Notes under the pieces: generated by a model | What the model saw: only the letters and a program-made list of their open reading frames with translations | Told to the model about the DNA's origin: nothing | Databases searched by the model: none | Part shown: positions 1 to 4,614 of the stretch, one piece after another | Numbering within the stretch: position 1 is the first letter of the stretch | How the letters are laid out: every line of letters starts with the position of its first letter | Made by a program: the position numbers and the translations under genes | Assembly (NCBI GenBank): GCA_012728505.1 | Contig: JAAYEY010000184.1 | Coordinates: 1 to 9,175, forward strand | DNA: 9,175 bases | Source: Synergistaceae bacterium | GTDB lineage: Bacteria > Synergistota > Synergistia > Synergistales > Synergistaceae | Direction: 5' to 3'

Positions 1-983
1 ACGGCTTCCATAAGTGGAGAGAACCAGTAGCCCTCATAAGCCATCTCAGCAAACTTTACCTCAAGCTCCTTTTTGGTCTTTTGCGTATCCTTCGAGAGAG
101 TGATAGTTTCGAGCTTTTTATGGGCTTCGATTAACGCAAGAGCTGCGGGACATTCGTAAACTTCACGGCTCTTGAATCCCACCAGCCTGTCTTCGACCAT
201 GTCTATCCTTCCATATCCGGCTTTACCGGCAGTTTTGTTCATGAAATCGATCAGTTCGATGCTTCCCATTTTCTCACCGTTTATTGCAACAGGTATTCCT
301 GCCTCGAAAGTTATTTCAACTGTAACTTCTTCATCCGGCGCATCTTTTGGATCAGCTGTGAGAGCATATGCGTCTTGTGGCGGCTCGTTCCATGGATCTT
401 CCAGAATGCCACACTCTACAGAACGTCCCCAGAGGTTGTCGTCTAGGCTGTAGGGGCTCTTACGGGTTGTGGGTACGGGCACGTTGTGTGCTTCCGCATA
501 ATCCATCTCTTCCTCACGGGTAAAACCCCAGTCACGAACAGGAGCTAGGACTTCGATATCGGGGTTAAGAGCATTACAGCACACTTCGATACGGACCTGA
601 TCCTGTCCTTTACCTGTACAGCCATGTGCAACGGCAACAGCGCCCTCTTTTTCTGCACACCAGATAAGGCCCTGAGCAATCATAGGACGTGAAAGAGCTG
701 AGTTAAGGGGATATACTCCCTGATATACTGCGTTTGACTTAAGGGCCGGCCATACAAAAGTATCTATAAATGCCTCACGAAGGTCAAGAACGTAAGCTTT
801 CGTGGCTCCTGTCGCATATGCTTTAGCTTTTATATCTTCAAGGTCATCAGCCTGCTGTCCTACGTCCATAGTGAGAGTAACAACTTCATAGCCCTGCTCC
901 TGAAGCCACGGGATCGCAACCGAGGTGTCTAGTCCTCCGCTGTACGCCAATACTACCTTGCCTTTTTTTTCTGCTGTCATCAT
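1..983 (-). CDS. argG: Argininosuccinate synthase, N-terminal part (runs off left edge)
   Basis: Joins citrulline and aspartate with ATP to give argininosuccinate, the next-to-last step of arginine synthesis in the cytoplasm. About 327 codons are visible of roughly 400 usual for the family; the C-terminus is beyond position 1. Residues 13-21 read AYSGGLDTS, the PP-loop ATP site. MDVGQ (39-43), HGCTGKG (120-126) and SPYSLDDNLWGRSVE (176-190) are further family signatures. Two ATG codons stand in tandem (983 and 980); the first is chosen because AGGAGG at 993-998 lies 9 bases upstream. One oddity: residue 127 is Gln (GKGQDQVR), where the family normally has Asn (GKGNDQVR), a residue that contacts aspartate and citrulline. 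The gene is headed by a T-box leader and an Arg-rich leader ORF, so arginine-responsive control is likely. Identity is very secure. Confidence 0.97.
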   Translation of the reverse strand, partial: MMTAEKKGKVVLAYSGGLDTSVAIPWLQEQGYEVVTLTMDVGQQADDLEDIKAKAYATGATKAYVLDLREAFIDTFVWPALKSNAVYQGVYPLNSALSRPMIAQGLIWCAEKEGAVAVAHGCTGKGQDQVRIEVCCNALNPDIEVLAPVRDWGFTREEEMDYAEAHNVPVPTTRKSPYSLDDNLWGRSVECGILEDPWNEPPQDAYALTADPKDAPDEEVTVEITFEAGIPVAINGEKMGSIELIDFMNKTAGKAGYGRIDMVEDRLVGFKSREVYECPAALALIEAHKKLETITLSKDTQKTKKELEVKFAEMAYEGYWFSPLMEA

Positions 984-992
984 TTTAAATTT

Positions 993-998
993 CCTCCT
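993..998 (-). promoter_or_regulatory. Ribosome binding site of argG
   Basis: AGGAGG on the minus strand, 9 bases before the first of two tandem ATG codons. It decides for the upstream ATG at 983. Confidence 0.85.
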
Positions 999-1048
999 CA
1001 AAAATATTTTACAATTTACTCAACTTTCTCACCTGTTGTTAATAGTGA

Positions 1049-1078
1049 ATTTTAAGTCCCTATTTTTCGTCTTCTCAA
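1049..1078 (-). promoter_or_regulatory. Possible internal promoter for argG
   Basis: Minus strand TTGAGA at 1078-1073, an 18-base gap, then TAAAAT at 1054-1049. Each hexamer matches the sigma-70 consensus at five of six positions. It lies downstream of the T-box terminator, so transcripts from here would escape T-box control. In an A/T-rich spacer this can arise by chance. Confidence 0.3.
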
Positions 1079-1204
1079 CATGATTCTGAGCGGAGATCCA
1101 GCATCTTTAAATCTTTTAAGTCACTGGTTTCCCGCTCAAAGTCATGCGGGAAAGACGGTGGGAGGGTTGAGTTATTTTTTGAGCACCTGTCCGCTCAAAT
1201 AGAC

Positions 1205-1247
1205 AAAAAAAACTCGTCCTACTTCCGGTTAAGGAAGAGGGACGAGT
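1205..1247 (-). terminator. T-box intrinsic terminator
   Basis: On the minus strand ACTCGTCC (1247-1240) pairs perfectly with GGACGAGT (1219-1212), with an inner CTTCC/GGAAG stem (1237-1233 with 1226-1222). An unbroken run of eight T follows (1212-1205). The 5' side, CTCGT at 1246-1242, can instead pair with ACGAG at 1274-1270 to form the antiterminator, the classic T-box switch. Confidence 0.92.
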
Positions 1248-1417
1248 ATAATTAACCCGCGGTACCACCCTCGTTGACGTTTAACGCCCACTTGGTTAGT
1301 TTGTTTTCGGAAAACTGCCGGAACCCTACTTGATCAAAAAGATCTTTCTTCGGGTTCTGCTCAGGGGTGCGAGAACTTCGATTCTACCTGCGAAAAGTGC
1401 TTTCAGTCAATGGCACT

Positions 1418-1528
1418 TCATCTCTGTCGCCGAGCAATCGAATCCATGGCCCCGTCATCGCATTTGTTATACGCGAAACGGTTGATTCGTCGATTTCGTC
1501 GAGCTCGTTCAACAGCGGTAAATTTCAA
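1418..1528 (-). CDS. Putative arginine-rich leader peptide (36 aa) within the T-box leader
   Basis: A short ORF begins with TTG at 1528 and ends with TGA at 1420-1418. AGGAGG at 1542-1537 lies 8 bases upstream of the TTG, ideal spacing, and the ORF sits near the 5' end of the predicted transcript (start about 1565). The 36-residue product has nine arginines. Six fall within codons 8-17 (RARRNRRINR), and RRQR ends the peptide. Six of the nine Arg codons are CGA. Placement before an amino-acid biosynthesis gene, strong ribosome site and clustered cognate codons are the hallmarks of an attenuation leader peptide. The ORF overlaps the 5' part of the T-box, including its AGAGA motif, so translation would affect that fold. 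It could also be a chance reading of a structured RNA; the codon bias to Arg and the ribosome site argue against that. I know of no named homologue. Confidence 0.5.
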   Translation of the reverse strand: MKFTAVERARRNRRINRFAYNKCDDGAMDSIARRQR

Positions 1529-1536
1529 AATTCCAG

Positions 1537-1542
1537 CCTCCT
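1537..1542 (-). promoter_or_regulatory. Ribosome binding site of the Arg-rich leader ORF
   Basis: AGGAGG preceded by AAA, 8 bases before TTG at 1528. It is as strong as the site of argG itself. Part of it (G1541 and the A bases before it) can pair with CTTTTCG at 1397-1391, which could couple its accessibility to T-box folding. Confidence 0.55.
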
Positions 1543-1571
1543 TTTCGGTTTATTTCTCGAAACTGAATGGT

Positions 1572-1599
1572 ATCTTATCATCTATAATTTAAATGTCAA
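1572..1599 (-). promoter_or_regulatory. Promoter of the T-box/argG transcript
   Basis: A perfect -35 TTGACA at 1599-1594, a 16-base gap, and -10 TAAGAT (four of six matches) at 1577-1572 on the minus strand. The predicted start near 1565 is just upstream of the first T-box helix (1559). It lies directly behind the surE stop codon. Confidence 0.65.
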
Positions 1600-1608
1600 C
1601 TTAAACGA

Positions 1609-2436
1609 TTATTTATTTTTAATGTAATCTATGTTGATTTTTGTCTCCATATAAGCTTCAAGACCGTCTTCTTTGCATTTACTGTGAGTTTCAAAACTTG
1701 TCATTTCCATGTGCACGGGGGTCACCGAAACATAATTGTTTGCTACAGCGTGTACGTCGGTGCCTTCTGACATATCGTCCTCAATATTTCCACCTATCCA
1801 GTAAGCTTCGCCGCCTGAAGGCGTCTTTACAGTCCTGATCTTATCAACGTAACGACGGACTCCCTTCCTAGTCACTTGAACCCCTTCGATCTCCGAAAGA
1901 GGTATATTCGGCACATTTACGTTATAAAGAACGCCATAAGGAATAGGATGGGACTTAACCCAGTCAAGCAGAGCCATGGTTATCTCCGCGGCAGTTTCGT
2001 TGTAAATTTCCTGTTCTTTTGAACTCATCACAAGGGAAACTGCTATTGAAGGATAGCCAAAAATGACTCCCTCCATGGCGGCGCAGACCGTTCCAGAATA
2101 TGTAAGATCATCGGCCAGGTTTGGCCCCTGGTTTATTCCCGATATCACCATGTCTGGTTTAAAGCCAATAGCGTCAATCGCCATTATGACACAGTCTGTT
2201 GGGGTGCCATCACAGGCTTTAGCATTAAAGTCCGCAGAAAGAAAAAGCCTGTTCACATTTCTGAGGTGTACCGGCCTGTCCATCGTCATTGAGTGACCGC
2301 ATCCGCTTCTTTCTCTGTCGGGTGCTACCATAAGCAGGTCATGTCCAGCCTCGGCAAGAACCTTTGCGATGGTCTGTATTCCTATTGAGTAAACTCCGTC
2401 ATCATTAGTAAGAAGAATTTTCATATTTTCACACAT
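1609..2436 (-). CDS. surE: 5'/3'-nucleotidase SurE
   Basis: Metal-dependent phosphatase acting on nucleoside 5' and 3' monophosphates, a cytoplasmic survival protein. The N-terminus has the defining KILLTNDDG; D12, D13, S44 (in PDRERSGCGHS) and N102 (in ISGINQGPNL) are the expected metal ligands. YSGTVCAAMEG (113-123) is also typical. At 275 aa the length is close to the usual ~250-270. The ATG at 2436 gives MCENMKILL; most relatives begin at MKILL, so the in-frame ATG at 2424 is an equally good start. Neither has a clear ribosome site. The stop codon of the upstream M50 gene is only six bases away, so translational coupling is likely. The argG leader promoter follows immediately after the stop. 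Confidence 0.96.
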   Translation of the reverse strand: MCENMKILLTNDDGVYSIGIQTIAKVLAEAGHDLLMVAPDRERSGCGHSMTMDRPVHLRNVNRLFLSADFNAKACDGTPTDCVIMAIDAIGFKPDMVISGINQGPNLADDLTYSGTVCAAMEGVIFGYPSIAVSLVMSSKEQEIYNETAAEITMALLDWVKSHPIPYGVLYNVNVPNIPLSEIEGVQVTRKGVRRYVDKIRTVKTPSGGEAYWIGGNIEDDMSEGTDVHAVANNYVSVTPVHMEMTSFETHSKCKEDGLEAYMETKINIDYIKNK

Positions 2437-2442
2437 TTCACA

Positions 2443-3066
2443 TTAAAGTATTATATTAAGTATAAACGACATCAAAGGATTCATCAGAACAGGTATGACT
2501 CCTAGAATTATCAAGCCCAGAATAATGAACATGCCATATTTTTCCAAGGTGTAATAGATGTGCATGTACTTAGAGGGAAGCATCACATAAAGCACTCTAG
2601 ATCCATCGAGTGGGGGTATCGGCAGGAGGTTGAATGCTGCAAGCCCGACATTCATGTAGATCATTATCAGGATAAACTGTTGTGCCGCGTAAGTCTGAAA
2701 AAGCACTGGAAAGAACTTTACAAGCTGTGCACACACGAAAGCTGTCAGAATGTTTCCTGCTGCTCCGGCAAGACTCACTATCACCATATCTCTTTTGGGT
2801 TTTTTAAAATACCCCGGATTGATGGGGACAGGTTTTGCCCATCCAAATCTAAAAAGAAGCAGAGAGAGTGCACCGATAGGATCCAGATGGTGCAGGGGGT
2901 TCAAGCTTAGTCTGCCATCCAGCTTAGCGGTAGGGTCACCCAATTTCATGGCAGCATAGCCATGACAAAATTCATGAAAAGTTATAGCCCAAAGCACTGC
3001 AGGCAGACTAAGAAGAAGCTCTCCCAAACGTGCTGTAATATTTCCGCCTCCAAAAAACACCGGCAA
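2443..3066 (-). CDS. Site-2 protease family (M50) membrane zinc metalloprotease
   Basis: An integral membrane protein of 207 aa, of the small YwhC-like M50 group without PDZ domain. Zinc ligands are in HEFCH (31-35: H31, E32 catalytic, H35), inside a hydrophobic segment (about 16-40). The third ligand motif is NLLPIPPLDGSRVL, with D154. GRLSLNPLHHLDPIG (51-65) is a further group signature. Other hydrophobic segments span about 94-116, 129-150 and 178-205. The start is TTG at 3066, with AGGA five bases before it; a GTG two codons in is the alternative. The substrate is unknown; the family cuts membrane-embedded proteins. It appears co-transcribed with surE (six-base gap), and thiN lies 82 bases upstream on the same strand. 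Confidence 0.92.
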   Translation of the reverse strand: MPVFFGGGNITARLGELLLSLPAVLWAITFHEFCHGYAAMKLGDPTAKLDGRLSLNPLHHLDPIGALSLLLFRFGWAKPVPINPGYFKKPKRDMVIVSLAGAAGNILTAFVCAQLVKFFPVLFQTYAAQQFILIMIYMNVGLAAFNLLPIPPLDGSRVLYVMLPSKYMHIYYTLEKYGMFIILGLIILGVIPVLMNPLMSFILNIIL

Positions 3067-3148
3067 TCACATCCTATAGTTTTAAATTACGACAGAGAGT
3101 ATTTTAACATGACATGTAAGAGCTTGTTCGCGTAAATTGCCCATGTCC

Positions 3149-3856
3149 TCAAACTTTCCAAACCCAATACACGCCAACTGTACCCTCTGCTAAAGAGATA
3201 CCGACCTTTTCTCCGTTGGCAAGCCTGTTGCTAATGCTATAAGGGTCTTTATACTCAAGCACGACATCCTTTAGCGGCCATCTGGCTCCTTCGACAGAGA
3301 CACCCCGGCTGACAGTCGTGAAAGATATCAGCGAAAAAGCTCCCGGAGGTCTGCTGAAACTCATATCAAGCCTGCCCGGCCCTTCAAGTAAGATCATGCC
3401 TTCCATTTCATCGGCCATACCAAACGGCCTAACATTTCCTCCTGCTGAGATAAAGGAGATCAGCGTACTCCAAAGATGGTCCAACCTTCCGCCAAAGCAT
3501 CCTGTCAGAAAGAGAGCTTCTTCCTTGTTTACAGCCTTTTCGGAAAATAGCTCAAGAGCCAGCTGAAAATCCGTTCGATCCTTTTCACTGCCATATCTTG
3601 AAACATCTACCCGTTTATCGACGGCCCACTGCCACGCTTCGGGAGAAGCGCTGTCCCCGTCGCCGATAAGTTTATCAGGTACTATGTCCGAATCAAAACA
3701 TGATTCGATTCCGCTATCCACAGCCCAGATACTTTTTACAAAATCAAGGGATGAAAGCCAGTCGATAGAAGGTTTTCTCCCACCAAGCACCATCATTGTG
3801 ATGTCTTCGGGACATTTAGTTTCTATAATAAGATCGGGCAGAACAATTCTTTTCAA
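3149..3856 (-). CDS. thiN: Thiamine pyrophosphokinase
   Basis: Transfers pyrophosphate from ATP to thiamine, giving thiamine diphosphate directly (salvage step). In the 235 residues, the N-terminal catalytic motifs appear in order: VDSG (46-49), IGDGDS (64-69), DRTD (93-96) and GGRLDH (122-127). The C-terminal thiamine-binding region contains SISNRLANGE (207-216) and ends in EGTVGVYW. Length and motif order fit the family. The start is TTG at 3856, with GGAG about ten bases upstream; no ATG in frame would keep the N-terminus intact. A consensus TATAAT at 3904-3899 suggests its own promoter with a short leader. That leader is too short for a TPP riboswitch, and I see no THI-box. Followed on the same strand by the M50 gene and surE. 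Confidence 0.93.
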   Translation of the reverse strand: MKRIVLPDLIIETKCPEDITMMVLGGRKPSIDWLSSLDFVKSIWAVDSGIESCFDSDIVPDKLIGDGDSASPEAWQWAVDKRVDVSRYGSEKDRTDFQLALELFSEKAVNKEEALFLTGCFGGRLDHLWSTLISFISAGGNVRPFGMADEMEGMILLEGPGRLDMSFSRPPGAFSLISFTTVSRGVSVEGARWPLKDVVLEYKDPYSISNRLANGEKVGISLAEGTVGVYWVWKV

Positions 3857-4017
3857 ATAAAAACATCTCCAGCAAATTCAGCTTTCTATCATCGAATGAT
3901 TATACATTAGGAGGACGGTCTTCTATAGTTCTCTGTTTTTAAGAGTAGAAATTGAAGTAGGTTCTGCCTTAACTTACCACTTTAAGAAGAAATCTGTTAT
4001 AGCAGTGTTTTTAAATA
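3857..4017 (-). other. Intergenic gap between coaE and thiN
   Basis: 161 bases, A/T-rich. It contains the likely thiN promoter and ribosome site. I find no convincing terminator for the uvrD-coaE transcript, so read-through into thiN is possible. Confidence 0.5.
3899..3927 (-). promoter_or_regulatory. Likely thiN promoter
   Basis: Perfect -10 TATAAT at 3904-3899 on the minus strand, with a weak -35 TATAGA (three of six) at 3927-3922 and a 17-base gap. The predicted start is about 36 bases before the thiN TTG. Confidence 0.5.
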
Positions 4018-4614
4018 TTAAGATGCAGAAGGTCTTTCTTTTTCGAGAAAGATCTTTCCAAGTTCTCTCGCCTTTGTCTCCCACTCTTCTATAGAGCCTG
4101 AGTTCTCTAGGACCCAGTCAGACATTCCGATCTTTTTATCTCTTGACATTAGTTTAGACTCTCGTCTTTTAATTTCTCCTGAGTCCCATCCTCTGGAGGC
4201 GTTTCTCTCCTCGCGTTTTTCTGCCGACGCCGAAGCGTATACCACATAATCCATCCATTTCGGACGGCCACATTCAAAAAGCAGTGGGATTTCTACTACG
4301 ACCCATCCTTCGGCTTTGTTCGCAAGACGTTCGACCTCAGCAAGGGTTGCAGGATGCAAAAGATTTGATACAAAATCGTATTCACAATCGTCAGTAAAAA
4401 TTTTTGCAGCTATTTTGGCAAGAACAGATTTCCATTCTCCCTCAAAAAAGCCAGAACCCCACCTCTCGGCAGCCTTCTTCTGTACAACAGGAAGCTTCCA
4501 CATATCACGAGCAACCCTGTCGGCGTCTATTACAAGTGCGCCCATATCTTTCCACACCATCGAGAGAGTGCTTTTACCAGCGCCAACGTCTCCTGTCAGT
4601 CCTACTATCAGCAA
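4018..4614 (-). CDS. coaE: Dephospho-CoA kinase
   Basis: Phosphorylates the ribose 3'-OH of dephospho-CoA with ATP, the last step of coenzyme A synthesis. The P-loop is GDVGAGKST (residues 8-16), followed by IDADRVARD, the substrate region LLHPATLAEVE, the lid segment around PLLFECG, and a C-terminal DWVLENSGS, all typical. I set the start at TTG 4614: it has GGAGG eight bases upstream and gives MLIVGLTG, matching family N-termini. An ATG at 4638 would add eight residues (MIQPEAVI) but has no ribosome site. With the TTG start the product is 198 aa and overlaps the last 41 bases of uvrD, in another frame, so the two are likely translationally coupled. Confidence 0.95.
   Translation of the reverse strand: MLIVGLTGDVGAGKSTLSMVWKDMGALVIDADRVARDMWKLPVVQKKAAERWGSGFFEGEWKSVLAKIAAKIFTDDCEYDFVSNLLHPATLAEVERLANKAEGWVVVEIPLLFECGRPKWMDYVVYASASAEKREERNASRGWDSGEIKRRESKLMSRDKKIGMSDWVLENSGSIEEWETKARELGKIFLEKERPSAS

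Larger units (their letters stand above)
984..1204 (-). other. Spacer between T-box terminator and argG, with two hairpins
   Basis: About 220 bases separate the T-box terminator from argG, longer than such leaders usually need. It holds two perfect inverted repeats: TTTGAGC/GCTCAAA at 1178-1184 and 1193-1199 (7 bp, 8-base loop), and TTTCCCGC/GCGGGAAA at 1128-1135 and 1146-1153 (8 bp, 10-base loop). Neither is followed by a T run on the minus strand, so neither looks like a terminator. The 9-mer CCGCTCAAA (plus strand) occurs in both, at 1132-1140 and 1191-1199. A possible promoter (1049-1078) and a tiny Arg-containing ORF (1052-1081) are listed separately or under findings. I see no full-size gene here. 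Confidence 0.6.
1205..1565 (-). ncRNA. T-box riboswitch leader upstream of argG
   Basis: The strongly conserved T-box AGGGTGGTACCGCG lies at 1271-1258; its UGGU (1267-1264) would pair with the NCCA end of an uncharged tRNA whose discriminator base is A. Upstream, CAGAACCC and AAGTAGGGTTC (about 1358-1321) match the Stem II region with its AGUA motif. An AGAGA motif (1425-1421) precedes an AAGTGC/GCACTT hairpin (1418-1413 with 1400-1395), as in the upper part of Stem I. The antiterminator and terminator are mutually exclusive, so uncharged tRNA should allow read-through to argG. The specifier is not clear: the triplet just before GAAG is ATC (1382-1380), while AGG (1389-1387), AGA (1385-1383) and CGA (1380-1378) are Arg codons in the same loop. 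An Arg specifier is expected from the downstream gene but is an inference. Confidence 0.93.

Noticed and set aside
172..453. Plus-strand 93-codon ORF opposite argG
   Set aside because: Antisense to conserved argG codons, with no ribosome site or recognisable product.
1041..1064. ArgR operator near argG
   Set aside because: A GTGAATTTTAA-like half site is present, but no convincing symmetrical partner; A/T-rich sequence gives such matches by chance.
1367..1627. Plus-strand 86-codon ORF over the T-box leader
   Set aside because: It is antisense to the T-box, has no ribosome site or family likeness, and its opposite strand explains the sequence better.
2560..2910. Plus-strand 116-codon ORF opposite the M50 gene
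   Set aside because: It is a shadow of a well-recognised metalloprotease on the other strand; its translation is low in complexity typical of no family.
3857..3900. TPP riboswitch before thiN
   Set aside because: The leader is only about 36 bases and lacks the THI-box motifs.
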